This document shows, in pieces, positions 44,351-57,200 of a DNA stretch of 64,000 nt. The translations under genes and the position numbers were made by a program. This DNA comes from Arenicola marina (taxonomy: Eukaryota; Annelida; Polychaeta; Arenicolidae): contig OZ025258.1 of NCBI GenBank assembly GCA_964019135.1, positions 31,552,186-31,616,185 on the forward strand, in the 5' to 3' direction. Position 1 is the first letter of the stretch; each line of letters starts with the position of its first letter. Under the pieces are notes generated by a model that worked only from the letters and a program-made list of their open reading frames with translations, was not told the origin of the DNA and made no database searches.

Positions 44351-45720
44351 TGCGATGTCTAAAGAGTTCCTACAAACGCACCCGATAGTGTGATTATATT
44401 TAATACAAGGTATATGGTTATATATCTATAGCGACCTATGTATCCAGAAAATCTATAGATATGTCAGTGTGATTCGAGGAGAGGACACAGAACGTCTGTG
44501 GGAATGTTCGTAGTTTGAATAAAACCAAACCCTTCGATGATAGTTCAATGATGCATCTGACTTCGACGCCAGCGCTACCACCCGGGTAGTGCCGGTTAAT
44601 GGAACTCTACAAATTCCCCGCACGGTGGCGCTACGAAGCGCTTTTACCGCTGCTGTCGGCCGAGGGCACATTTTAAGATTCTTAAATAACGGTCAAATCA
44701 GTTGAAATTTCTGGTAGCATTATAATTATCAAGAATAAAGCATCAAAATAACGCACTTTGTGTATCTAATACAGCAAAATACTTATTGTACCATTTTGAA
44801 AATGATACCGACAGCTGATATCGTGTGTGTTATTAGGCTTAGGCTGGGACCCCGGCACTAAGTTGTAGAAATGCGTGGCGCATTGGTCCTATCAATTTGC
44901 GCAGCGCCGCCCTGGCGAGCGAGTGGGAAAAACATTGAGGAAGTAGGCGACAATAGAGATATAATGGAGCCCTGGCGGTGTGAGTCGAAGGCAGAGAGTG
45001 GGAACTCTGTAGAGGTACTAGTGACCCAGGCTGGTGGCATCACGTTGCATGGCAAGTACCATGCTTTTATCTTGGAAAACGAAGTCATGCCAACAAAATT
45101 TTAGTTCTGTTCTGACAGAAGTCATTCAGTATTTAACAAATGCTTTGTTTATCGGGTGCGTTAGTACGAAGATGAAGGTGGGGGAGGCTGCTTTGGTTGC
45201 AAAGCTGAAACTTTCGAGGCACGTGGCCTCGTTAGCGAAGCTGAAACTACGTCCGAGCCATTGACCCGTACAATGGTCACGCTGCAGCCGGTAACTATCA
45301 TGAGGCTGGATCGCATGGGTAATCTGTGTGACCCCAATGGGCCCGGTGATAGGCTAAATGTTTCATGTCTTCGGGACAAAGTATTGGGAAAATCTTTTGC
45401 TACGTGTGAATACAATGTGGGTGGATATATACGAAAGTCTTCTACCCGTACGATCCGTAGTTAGCAACAACTAGAAATTGAAGGCCGGCGTCATCCTACT
45501 GCGGTCTGCAAAGGTGTGGGTTCGACAATAGGAGTTGGGCAAAACCCGGAAATTTCTTGTTTGCGGTCAGTTGAGCCAATGGTTGCCGGCTCTAACCGTT
45601 GCCGTTCAGGCAATTGGCACATATTTATGAGCGCCTAGTTCCTAACGGAATTAGGCGCGCTTTTTTTCTTTTTTCTTTTTTAATTTAAAATTAAGTTTGA
45701 ACACTGTTTGATATATCGCG
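44350..45720. other. no convincing gene
   Basis: A short open frame at 44871-45104 (+) with some protein-like sequence (MEPWRCESKAESGNSVEVLV) has no family or splice support. A T-rich stretch lies near 45660. Confidence 0.35.
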
Positions 45721-45724
45721 CGGC

Positions 45725-46165
45725 TACTTACTTGCGGGTGAGGGTAGTTACTGGCGGGCGCGGGTATTTGCCTGTGGGCGCGGGTAGTTTTCAGCGGGAC
45801 GGGTAGTTACTTGTGAGCGCGGGTAGTTACTTGTGGGTGCGGGTATTTGCCTGTGGGCGCGGGTATTTGCCTGTGGGCGCGGGTAGTTACATGCGGGGCG
45901 GGTAGTTACTTGTGAGCGTGGGTAGTTACTTGTGGGTGCGGGTATTTGCCTGTCGGCGCGGGTATTTGCCTGTGGGTGCCGGTATTTGCCTGTGGGCGCG
46001 GCTAGTTACCTGCGGGGCGGGTAGTTACTAGTGAGCGCGGGTAGTTACTTGTGGGAGCCGGTATTTGCCTGTGGGCGCGGGTATTTACCTGTGGACGCGG
46101 GTATTTGCATGTGGGCGCGGGTATTTGCCTGTGGACGCGGGTAATTACATGCGGGCGCCGGTTCT
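45725..46165. repeat. 20-bp minisatellite, about 22 copies
   Basis: Units GCGGGTAGTTACTTGTGAGC and GCGGGTATTTGCCTGTGGGC, two interspersed types. Confidence 0.92.
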
Positions 46166-46507
46166 AGCGCTCACTGTGTATCGCTGAGGTGCATTAGCGT
46201 ATCTTGCAACGTGCTTGTTCCCATTCTATAAATAAGCCCGCATATTATATGACCTTTCCCAAAGTAGTTGTAACGTTACTACAACTGTTGTAAAGTACAA
46301 ACATATGTCAGCACACTGGAGTGTCTAACATGTTTCTCATTAACTACCCGGCGCGGATCACGTACATTGCGCATAAGCCCATCCAGCCATCCATCCATGT
46401 CAGGTCTTGCTGGCCGGGCAGAAGGCAAGTCTGGCTGCGTGGATGTGTACACTATTGTTGATCCGAGACTACGGAAGCCCCGAAACTTTCGTCGGAGAAA
46501 TGTTATT

Positions 46508-47078
46508 TTAACTACGCCTGCCATTAGTGTAACAGTACATTGCAGTCTCGGTACATTACAGTCAAGGTACATTACAGTCAAGGTACTATACAATCACGGT
46601 GCATTACAGTCACGGTACATTACAGTAGCGGTACATTACAGTACGGGTACATTACAGTATCGGTACATTACAGTAGCAGTATATTACAGTAGCGGTACAT
46701 TACAGAAGCGGTACATTACAGGTAGCGGTACATTACAGTAGCGGTACATCACAGGTAGCGGTACATTACAGTAGCGGTACATTACAGTAGCGGTACATTA
46801 CGGTCGCGGTACATTACAGCAGCGGTACATTACAATAGCGGTACATTGCAGCAGCGGTGCCTTACAGTAGCGGTACATTACGGTCGCGGTACATTACAGC
46901 AGCGGTACATTACAATAGCGGTACATTACAGCAGCGGTGCCTTACAGTAGCGGTACATTACGGTCGCGGTACATTACAGCAGCGGTACATTACAATAGCG
47001 GTACATTACCATAGTGGCACATTACAATAGCGATACATTACAGTCGCGATACATTTCTATCGTTGTACCTTACAAAGC
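46508..47078. repeat. 16-bp minisatellite, about 35 copies
   Basis: Unit GGTACATTACAGTAGC with scattered variants. A 79-bp block (CGGTCGCGGTACATTACAGC ...) recurs at about 46800, 46880 and 46960. Confidence 0.93.
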
Positions 47079-48144
47079 ATAAGTATCAGCTTATTCATAA
47101 TCGATTATAACTGTCACCGTATAATCACCTGGCAATATACCAAGTGCCCCTGTAAGTGGCAACCTGGGATTACGCTAAGCCATTCTGTGACTGATTAGCT
47201 ATTATACCATATCATATATATCTATATCAAATAATTCATATCATTCGAAATAGCCGTCTCGATTTGTCCAAAAGGAACAACTGAAACTAGTATCCGAAAA
47301 GTCCAGTCCCTTAATTTTTAACTGAATCGAATTGACCCAGAGATACTTGAAAAATCGACATGCGACATTGACCCCCAAATTCCGACACTGAGAAAAATCG
47401 ACATCGACAGAAATAGTGGCATTTAAAAAACAAAAAAAACACTGAATATAACCCAAACACTGGAAACTGGATCCCTCCTTCCAGACCCTTTTGCCTGTAC
47501 ACACGGAAGAAAGTTCGTTATGTATGGTAGTCATCAACATTTTACTTTACCAAGGGGAAAGGAATTTGCAGCCGTGGCCTGTTTTTTTTTCCCCCGGGGA
47601 AGGACTTGGGGAATATGAGAAAACCCTTCCTTGAATATCTTACACAATGGATACGCTTGATCTTGTTGTTATTATAGAGGTAATGGACCCCGTCTTGAGC
47701 TGTCCCCGAATCCACATCAATAGAACGTGCAGCCCTATCAGTTGTTGTGAGTACTAAATGGGCTACGTGGGTGGTTGATCTCAAGCGCCACACCTCGCCG
47801 CCCCAGGCGCTCTCTCCCTCCCTTCCTTCTCACAGTCACGTTCCTGGTATCACCCCAGGCTGTGTGGGGGGGGGGGGGGGCTGCGAGTCACGTGGTCAAG
47901 TGCGGCTAACGCGATAGAAGTGCGTAATACGCGAGATGTGAAGGAAGGGATGGTAATGTTGTGATGGAGATCTGTGGGTCTGGGTTCAGTGTGCAGGAAG
48001 ACAGCGGGGTGGGTCTGTGGGGTACGGGTGTGTCCCTGGGTAAACACACTCTGAGTGTGTTACATATCCGCCAGGCTGAGTGAGGAGAGGGGGTTGGGAA
48101 GTAGAATGCAGCGCCACTCGTGCCACATGACTCGACAAAGAACC
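47079..48144. other. no gene recognised
   Basis: Ordinary sequence with a G-run near 47868. Short open frames on the minus strand (47241-47540) have no supporting context. Confidence 0.35.
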
Positions 48145-48385
48145 CTGTGGTCTAAATTACTCCACATTACTATCTGGGCCACATTACTCCATGGCCCACA
48201 TTACTATGTGGGTCACATTACTATCTGGGCCAAGTACTCTATGGCCACATTACTATCTGGGCCACATTACTCCATGGGCCACATGACTATGTGGGCCACA
48301 TTACTATCGGGGCCACAGTACTCTATGGCCACATTATAATCTGGGCCACATTACTCTATGGACCATATTACTTTACGGGTCACAT
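48145..48385. repeat. degenerate repeat of about 19 bp, about 12 copies
   Basis: Units of GGGCCACATTACTATCT and the variant GGCCACATTACTCCATG. Confidence 0.88.
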
Positions 48386-49735
48386 TGCTCTAAAAATGAG
48401 GTCTTTAGCACCTCAACCTCTCATGACGAACAAAGGACCCCCCCCCCCCCCACGGGGGTCTGACATACTGCATAACCTTAAAAGAAAACCTTATTTTTCG
48501 CTGTACATTTCAACTTATATTTTCGATACCGCGTCTAAGCAATTTCCTATTAAGGCACACATAGACAAAACATCGATTTGTAAGTATATATATACTGGGA
48601 TATATAAGATATCTTAACCAGGCTGGCACACAGGCAGCGCTTTGAAGCAGTTTTGAGCTAGGTGAAGATTCATCGTCAGTAGACTATTCTCGTTTATTTT
48701 TTGCCAGGGTTGATTGGCATCTACGTAATATATATCACTAGACTTAAAACGTGGCCAAAAAAAATAACGGGGGCTTCTATATTAATATTGATCCGTCTCA
48801 CCGGTGTCAGCGGTGGTCCTGTACTGGATGGTGTCAGATCTATGTGGCATCTCACATCCCGTGTCTTTCACCAAAGTCAGGTAATTTAGATATCTTTGCG
48901 AATGGCTTAATGGATAAGTCAGGAGGTGGGGGGGAGGGGCTTTTGGGAATTTATAACGCGCTGCACTGACAATATTCAATTTCGCGCCGCTTTTGTTGTG
49001 GCAGACGACATCCGGAATTTGCTGCGAGCTTGATGTCGTGGCGTCAACAGCGACGCGCGCCGAGGTGCGTTGCCGACGTCGCTCAGTGTCCACGAGGGTC
49101 GCGACGCGACAATAGCCACGCTCTTCTTTCAAACCGGTGTCACCGAGTCGTTACTCATAACACAGCGCATAATCAACGGTCATAAATAGAACATTGCGGC
49201 ATACAGGAGCTGAAGAATAAACCCTGGGTGGATCCATTATGTGCAATGTCAGCGATCAACATAGGAGTAAAAGTGTCTTTATCCGTATGCGGCCCTACGT
49301 AATATTAACGACCACTTTACGAGCGCTACCCGAGTAAAAGAAATGGCAAATGCAGTAATTTCATTGGCGCGTCATGTTAAAAAAATATCGCCAAATGTGC
49401 AGCGTATGCCGGAAGTGCAAGATAGTAAGTCACACACCGTGTCGGTGATAGATTTTTTTCCTATACGATTCCTTTGCAGCTATTATTTTATTATGGTTAT
49501 TTTCGCCTTGATGTTAAATAACCAATAATTTCGCTGTTCGGAGGATAAGCCGGAGAAGCTAACACCGAGACCAAAAGATTATCTCTCGCCTGCGAAAATG
49601 TCGAATTCTTCATTATCGCACACAGTTCAGCTCCAAGCGTTACTTTCAAGACATTAATTCTAATACAATGCTCCATCAGAATAAAACAGCCGTTGATTTT
49701 ATTCAGGAGCACTATTAGAAGTGGTTACCATTATC

Positions 49736-49842
49736 AGGGGCAGATCCAGAAAATCTGGATAAGGGGGGCCGGTTTTAATGTTCATATGTTAAATGGTATA
49801 AATAATATAAATTTCGCCCCTCCCCCCTGAATCCGCCCCTGA
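49736..49842. mobile_element. hAT-like MITE, 107 bp
   Basis: TIRs CAGGGGCAGATCCAG and CTGAATCCGCCCCTG; interior TTAAATGGTATAAATAATAT is related to the element at 25557. ATTAT abuts both ends, which may be a shortened or slipped remnant of an 8-bp duplication. Confidence 0.7.
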
Positions 49843-50990
49843 TTATGCCACATGACGAGTTAAAACATCAAAAAATAGTCAGAGGCGATCATTCGACGCT
49901 TGGTGGCGCAAACATAGATTTGAATAGCTGGTGCGCTGTCTACGGGAGATGGACAGTCATTTCTACAGTTAAATACTTCGTTATAATTTATCGTCAAATT
50001 ACTATTCCAGTTGCTATGAAATCAACACATTGAACACCTACAGATTACCTCCTTTCTCCAAAATATCACCTGCCTATAGTTAGCATGATCAACACTTATA
50101 CCGAAACCTGCATCTACGTCGCTTGGTGCGAAAAATACGCCTTTGATCGTTCAGAGTTGATACCCGACACCAGATGTCGTGAGTAAAGGTGACACACTTA
50201 CCTAACTATGAGCCATATATTTTGCACAAACTCCCAGAATGCTTCAATATATACTCGTCTATGGGTATATTATATTATTTTTACGAATTAATGACGAAAT
50301 TACACACAAGCTGGTCCTTAACGCTGAACCAGCAAGGTGCGAACTTATATTTAAATCACTCTTATAATGTAATATGAGAGTTTCTGTATGTATCTCAAAC
50401 GGCTATTTCTCAATGTGAGAACACCTACCTCACCGGAACTATTGGCGGATACTAACGAATAAATACTTGAAACATGCGATTAATACTTAACCATTATTAT
50501 ACGCTGTAGTAGCATGCCCGTTTAAGCATGACGGTTTAGGCTGAAGGTGGGAGATTGGGGAAATTTGGATATTTATGAGATGACATACATCAGTATAACA
50601 TGGGAGCAAAAAGAGTTCGGAGCGGAATATCGACGATGTGAAATTGGGGGTCAGGGTCATGAGAGTTTAAAACCCCTTGTGACGCCCTAGCGCCCCATCC
50701 ACGTCGGACTGTCGGACAGAGTGATGAGTGGGCGGTGAGTTTAATTTGCGGTGTAAACAAAAATGCATACTACCATCTAAAATAACATTGAGGTTACATC
50801 GACTCGCATTTATCCATCAAGTCCGTCTAATTTTGGCGTGGCGGTGTATTAATTCGTTCATGTATCCAACGAGAAATATACTGAATTTGATAGCAGTCTA
50901 ATTTATTCTAAAACTCTAAAATATATATATATATATAATGGACTAAGAGAATTCTCGAACTAAACGATTTGATACAGGAAGCTCAGAGAG
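49843..50990. other. AT-rich intergenic DNA
   Basis: Nothing recognised apart from a TA microsatellite near 50920. Confidence 0.4.
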
Positions 50991-50999
50991 TATTTCACT

Positions 51000-51239
51000 T
51001 CCGGTCTATTCGTACCTGCCAGCGCGATATCATTGGTCGTGACGTCATTAAATTCAGCTTGTCCGCCTCCATTTCGGCCCCGACTTCGGCGCATCTTGGA
51101 TCCTTTCAGCCCCATGGCGCTGTTTGTTACGTCCCGTGCCCGCTAGGGGCAGCACCGTCTCTCAGCCTTCAAGGTCTGGCGTGTGGGCGGCGAGAGTACT
51201 CCACTCACTTCACTCCGGACAGTAAATAAACGCCGGCAG
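51000..51239 (+). promoter_or_regulatory. candidate CpG-rich promoter and 5' non-coding exon
   Basis: An inverted CCAAT (ATTGG, 51032-51036) and a perfect CRE (TGACGTCA, 51040-51047) are followed by CpG-rich sequence, a CTCF-like CCCGCTAGGGGCAGCA and a good donor, CCGGCAG|GTGAGC at 51239/51240. This resembles a + strand first exon without long coding potential. No downstream exon was identified within the window. Confidence 0.3.
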
Positions 51240-52342
51240 GTGAGCATCAAGAGCTTGGATAATGTTGGCGGCTAATATTCATCCTTGCGCTTCTTTTTAA
51301 CTGACAAAAAAGCCTTCCAATCGGTCGTATCACGTCTGTCCGCAGCGCTCAGAACTCGCGCTTATCGGGTAACTCCGCTTGTTTTTGGCAACTCGACTCG
51401 ACTATGCTCTAATTTGTGGTGCAATTGTTTTAGCGTCTGTTGATGATATGTAAGGTAAATAATGTGTTTTGTCTTGGTTTGTTGAGGTTTTCCGCGCGTT
51501 GTTGATAGCGACTTGGTAGCCGGACAACTGAACTAGGTCTCAGGGCTGGTTTCCTGGCCGCATGACTGGGGCATTATCTTGGCTGCATTCCGAGAAGGTC
51601 AGCGGAAATCCCTTTGCGAGGAAGACTTTTGGCTGTATCCAGGACGGTGTACACGCTGTATCCATGTCCGGCCTTTCAACGCTTCTCGCAAACAACGTCA
51701 TATGTTTTTTTCTTTTTTCGCTGGCAGATACGTACGCGAAATAACTGTTAACTGCCACGCACGCAAGTTAGTTGAAAATCTTTACCTAGCATCTGGAGGC
51801 AGCGATAATACGGAACTGGGGCCAGCGTAGCGCGCAACTCGCACAACCCACGCCTTTCCTCACCCTTCGCGGTACAGCGACCCTTGTCCATGGTTCACCG
51901 CGCCCAGCAGATATCTTATCCAAGCTTGGTTAGTTGATATTCATATCCAAACTAGCAAGCAGCAAGCCTTTTTTTCCAATCTGGGGGTTAACTTTGAAAA
52001 GAAATGGCGCGTGGCAATGGCATAGCCGCTGGTGGCACACCGCCACGCTCAAGTCAAATCGAGGTGTGGACTCCGACGGCGACAAAGTTTGACGGCAGCC
52101 TGGTTCCAGGGGTTCCTAAGTTGTCGCGATGGTGGCTGGTGGCTGGTGGCTGGTGACAGTGCTCCACGCTGAGCCGCTTCCTCAGGCTGTGGCTTCCGCT
52201 AGTCCCCCTCGCTGGCTGGACGGTAAAGCTGCTGCTCGATAATCATACATTAGGCGGCTCCCGGGTACCTTGATTACGATTGCCCGGCTTCCAACAACCG
52301 ATTGGCTCTATTTGCCCGCCAAAGTCATGCTTCCACTGTCTC

Positions 52343-52356
52343 CCACCAGGGGGCAC
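52343..52356 (+). promoter_or_regulatory. CTCF-like site
   Basis: CCACCAGGGGGCAC, a near-perfect match to the CTCF core. Confidence 0.5.
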
Positions 52357-52665
52357 GGTAATTCAGGCGAGTCTGTACAGATTCAAGGTGTAATTCTATA
52401 CATTACCATTACTTGATTACCTCGGGTTGTTAGCTCCACCCGTAGACAAAGCACCTTGCTTCTTCGCAGCATAAAAGCCAATATTTGCCAGTCATGCAGA
52501 AGGATTGACCATCGACTTAATTATATGGAAATGCAAAGCTTTTTAATTCGGGGAAAAAAATCCACGGTCGGTGCCGTACAGCTCCCCCAGCCCTTGTGAT
52601 CAGTGCTACTCGACAGGCAATTACGAAAGGTGGTTGTTAGCCCCATCAGGCACTCGACCCGCAAG

Positions 52666-52679
52666 AGGTGGCGCCACCT
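52666..52679. promoter_or_regulatory. palindromic double CTCF-like core
   Basis: AGGTGGCGCCACCT is a perfect 14-bp palindrome joining two half-cores head to head. Confidence 0.35.
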
Positions 52680-54944
52680 ATTGGCGCCTGCCGCTGTTAT
52701 CCAGCCAGGGTGAAGGAAGGCCATTCAACCACACTAACCTCCATGGGGTTACACGAGAGGTTGGCCGAGAGTCGCAGGGAGCGAGACTTTGTTTGTTTAC
52801 TACCACTCGTGCTTTGTCTGTGTTTGGATGTGTGTTTGTGCTTATGTTTGGTCTGTGTAAACGCTTTCACTGCGGCTCCTAGCTACATCCACATGTTCCC
52901 AGTTGGCGCCTCTTCCTCAAATCTGACAATGTCTGACATGCAATCAAAGCCAGCGCTTCACTTTACGTGTAACATGTAAGTGCTGCTTCATATGAACATT
53001 CAGGGAAAACAAAATCGACATTTGCGAACACATGTTATAATGATAAATAAATTGACTACATATTGCGTCAGGGGTCTGTAAACACTAAATAACCGTAAAA
53101 CTAGGGACGACCAGCATCAAAGCGAGCACCGACATGGGAGCATATTAATAAATTACACATTTAGTGATAAAATATCAATAAATCTTCTTCTTCTTGGTTT
53201 TCTTCTTCGAACCAAGCAACTCCAGCCTTAACTTAAGTAAGTGAGATTCCACTACATTCCACGGTTCGTCTCCGGCATCTGTATTTTATTTACAATGGAG
53301 TAACTTCATTTCAAGCGAAGTGAAATGATCTGAAAAGAAGCTTCGGCTTCATCACATGTCGTTAGTACGAGACCTACAACAGAAAACCAAGTTGCGTGTT
53401 ACAGGAAGTAGACGATTTATTTGACCTTTAGTCTCCTCCACAGCCCCCCGCTGCGTGGCCAGCTTACTCAGATTGAGTCTGTACACGGCTTAATTCACCG
53501 TACGGAATTTCGTACAGTGACGTCACAAAAAACCCATCAGCCTCCGCGGCATCTCACCAACAAAGATGGTGAGAGCTAGTGGTCGACATAAACATTTCGC
53601 TGCAAAGCTGTATGGCGCATGGCGTAAGAACACACTAATGCGTCATTACACTACACGATAAAGGTAAAACAAGACCGTTTTGATGTCTTCGTATCACTTT
53701 TTGATCATGACAAGACAAAGTTTCTTTATTCTTCGTAACTTTACATTCGGCTTCATCGGTGGTTTACTGGTGAAGGTACCAACTCAGTAAAAAAAGTCGC
53801 AAACCCGCTGAGCCTGAGGGGCGGACCATTTAATTCCAAGGGCGAGAGAGGGCGATGGGTTTGTTTCACTTTTAACTCACTTTTAAGAAATTTGGAAGCC
53901 GATCTTTTTTTGCGGTCAAAGGGTTGTAATGTAAAGAATCAATTTAGATGTTTCAAATCTAGCCACACCTAGGCACCGTAAAGCGACGGAGAGAGTGGAA
54001 AGGGGATAGAACTATTGGGTGACTCCCCTGGCCAGTCCGCTGTGAACCGCGCTGGAGCGGGCTCTCTCGTCTCCGTATCGTGTGAGGTCAAAGAGGCATG
54101 TTTCACGACTAGGGTAAGAGAGGGGGGCGGAGTGCGAGCATGCGACCCGTGGCCACCCCCCCCCCCCCCTCCAACCGGCCACCCCGCTGAACTGGAAAGT
54201 AAACATTCTTAATTTTCGCGACATTTGATCCAAAACTCGTTCACTTTCTCAAAAACTTTGTCAACGGCGGCCATAATGCATCGCACTCAGTTAGCACAGC
54301 CAATGAGAATATTCGAAAGAGGCAGAGCGCGTTGACCCTATTGACCAACCTCTGGCAAGCTTAGATTAGCCGTTTACAGCCTCACATGGAGCGCGCGGAG
54401 GTGGGACGGTGGAAGAGCCTATGCGACCTTTAGGTAATACACCAACATGGTCTGACCTTTAGGTAGTGCACCAACATGTCTGTGCAGATGTGAGGATTTC
54501 CAGCAAATAGCCAAAAGGAAGTCCCTATGTTGTCAAGATTCCGTTGCTCATTGCCGTCATCGTCATGGTAACACCTCCCCTGCCTGGGGTTCGCTGACGC
54601 AGGAAGTAGGGGCACGGGCCACTTTTACTTCCGGAGCTCGAAGATTCCTTAAATTGCGTTGGTTTAGACCTTTACCTTGGGATAAATACGAACCAATTGT
54701 AACCTCAGAGGTCATTTCGTTAATACTTTGATTGCTAGAAAACGTTGCCCACTTTACCCTTCCACCTCTATTTTAACAACAGGTTTGAGCGAACCCTGGT
54801 GGTGGGAACCGACATCACATGACCTTATTATCTAGTAATTATGTCACTTGGAAGCGGAAGGGCTGAGTTGAGGGGTGAGGTGGAGGGCGGGGGGTGGGGG
54901 GGGGCTCTAGTCCCTAGAGGGAGTTGTTGGCGGACTGACAGATC

Positions 54945-55195
54945 CAGGTGACGAAGTAGACAGAAAGATTAAGTGAATAAAGTAGATAGACAGATGCAGT
55001 GGATGAAGTAGCCATACAGATGCAGTGGATTAAGTAGATAGACAGATGCAGTGTACGAAGTAGATCGACAGATTCAGTGGATGAAATAGATATATGCAGA
55101 GGACGAAGTAGCCAGACAGATGCAGTCCATGAATTAGACAGATGAAGTACACAGACATATGCAGAGTATTAAGGAAACAGATAGATGCAGTGGAT
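54945..55195. repeat. degenerate 28-bp repeat, about 9 copies
   Basis: Units of AGATGCAGTGGATGAAGTAG followed by ATAGACAG with many small indels. Confidence 0.8.
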
Positions 55196-55977
55196 GAATT
55201 AGACAGATAATGAGAGACATGAATACAGATCTTAATGCTGAGACTGGAGCAGGAACCTGAATGACTGCGCTTGGTGACGTCAACAGACGCCACATTGTGT
55301 TGGCTCTAAGTACTTGTTCACATGTCCTACACCTATAAGTGCCGCCAGTGATGAGCAGGCAGATGCTTTAGAATCGGAGAAATTTTTCGGGTTGGTGTTT
55401 TAGGGGCCTTGTGGGTCGGGGGATGGTGGTAACACAAACGGATGGCACTAAAAAAAACAAGACCATGAGGTTGACGCCAGGGGGTGACGCTAGAGGGCGC
55501 TTGTCGATATATCGATGATATTTGGCGCTAATAGAGACACTTAAGTAAACTTGCGGCGGGAGTTGGTAGTCACGTTGACGGCACGACCCTGGTCGCGATA
55601 AGGGGGGGGGGGGGGTGATTGAGGTGTGTGGGTTGGGGTGGGGGATTAGGAGGTATTGGTGTTGGATCCATATGCTGCCTCAGCGCTGGATCTTGGATGG
55701 AAGAGGCGGGCAGCATAGAACCTGCCCCTCACGTGATCGAGAGTGTGGATTGGCATTGTGAGTGAGACTTAGACACCGGGAGCAGCGTGACGACTGGTCG
55801 CGCTGGGGTATTACTATGGTGTTAGACATGGGCGGGCGAGTCCTGGGGCTGGGAGGGGGGCAGGGACGGGCTCGAGGAATGGGTGGTGGCAGGGGAGAGG
55901 GGGGTGGGGGGGGGGCAGGGAACAACGAACAGTGATGATGTTTCTGTGGCTGGTAGATCTAAGAGGGTGGGAGTGAA

Positions 55978-56265
55978 GAGGAGGAATGATCGAGGGCAAT
56001 AAGAGGAGGAATGATAGAGGGCAATAAGAGGGGGAATGATAGAGGGCAATAAGAGGAGGAATGATAGAGGGCAATAAGAGGAGGAATGATAGAGGGCAAT
56101 AAGAGGAGGAATGATGGAGGGCAATAAGAGGAGGAATGATAGAGGGCAATAAGAGGAGGAATGATAGAGGGCAATCAGAGGAGGAATGATAGAGGGCAAT
56201 AAGAGGAGGAATGATAGAGGGCAATAAGAGGAGGAATGATAGAGTGCAATAAGAGGAGGAATGAT
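55978..56265. repeat. 24-bp minisatellite, about 12 copies
   Basis: Unit GAGGAATGATAGAGGGCAAT followed by AAGA. A multiple of 3, it keeps several minus-strand frames open (SIIPPLIALYHSSSYCPL-type). Confidence 0.93.
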
Positions 56266-56376
56266 AGAGATAGATGATAGATGTATCCCCTCGAAATATC
56301 TGAATTAATAAATATACGCTCGCATTTTTTATGTAGCACCTATCCATATTATAAAAGAGTGAAGCGCAAGCGAGGA

Positions 56377-56492
56377 ATGACAGGGTGAAATGGAAGGGTG
56401 AAAGGGGAGGGTGAAATGAGAGGGTGAAATGAGCGGGTAACTTGAGAGGGTGAAATGAGAGGGTGAAATGGAAGGGTGAAGTGGGAGGGTGA
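56377..56492. repeat. 13-bp repeat, about 9 copies
   Basis: Unit GAGGGTGAAATGA with point variants. Confidence 0.88.
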
Positions 56493-56984
56493 AATAAACG
56501 TGAGAAACAAGTGTGGAGCTAGCATTTACAATTTGAATTTGGAATAGCGGTGGAATATGAGGTTGGAGTGGAAAGGTCTGATGCCTGATTCTTCCGCCCG
56601 CCATGAAGATATCGCATTGTATCACTACCCTATACACGTATCGACTGAACCGACCATAACGCAAAATGTTAACGCTTTAGGCACACAGCAAATATTCTGC
56701 AATTTTCGGCGAACCCTCATGTTTTTACGTTGTGATACTCATACCATTCCAGTGCAGCATATGGTTCCCTACACCCTGCACAGCTTGCAGGTGGCTATCG
56801 TTAAAGGTGGCACGGATGGGGAGTGGTTGGGCCGTAGTGGGGGGCTGCGATCATGGAACCCGCTAACTCCACAAACCACCCTTTTACGGGCAATAGCCGA
56901 GCGGAAGGATACGGTGTGGAGAGCAGTAGTGATGAGGTTCCCGACGAGAAACGCGCGTGATCGCGGAAGGTCCAATCAAGGTCA

Positions 56985-57200
56985 ATTACTCTCTCTCTCC
57001 CCTGAGGTTGTGGATCCGATGAACCTGCCGGGTCGGGTCGTAATACCCTGGGGTCAGCCCCGCCGGTGTCGCACTCACCGACAAGTCGTCGCTTGGAGCT
57101 GTGGTCACTGCCGTATATAGAGATAGCGGAGCCTCGTGGTCGTATGACATCTCGCCCTTCCAAACCGCCTTCGCCAGGTACGCGTCTCGGGTTAATGTGG
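56985..57200 (-). other. possible exon-like open stretch, unassigned
   Basis: A minus-strand frame reads WATLTRDAYLAKAVWKGEMS ... SDDLSVSATPAGLTPGYYDP. It has protein-like composition and an acceptor-like TGTACAG just upstream, but no GT donor at the natural end and no recognised family. Confidence 0.2.

Larger units (their letters stand above)
51240..54940. other. intergenic, moderate CpG, no gene recognised
   Basis: CTCF-like sites at 52343-52356 and 52666-52679 are the only notable sequences. Open frames at 51562-51830 and 52571-52979 have no family support. Confidence 0.4.

Noticed and set aside
56557-57120. 187-codon + strand open frame
   Set aside because: No domain or splice support; overlapping minus frames are equally open.
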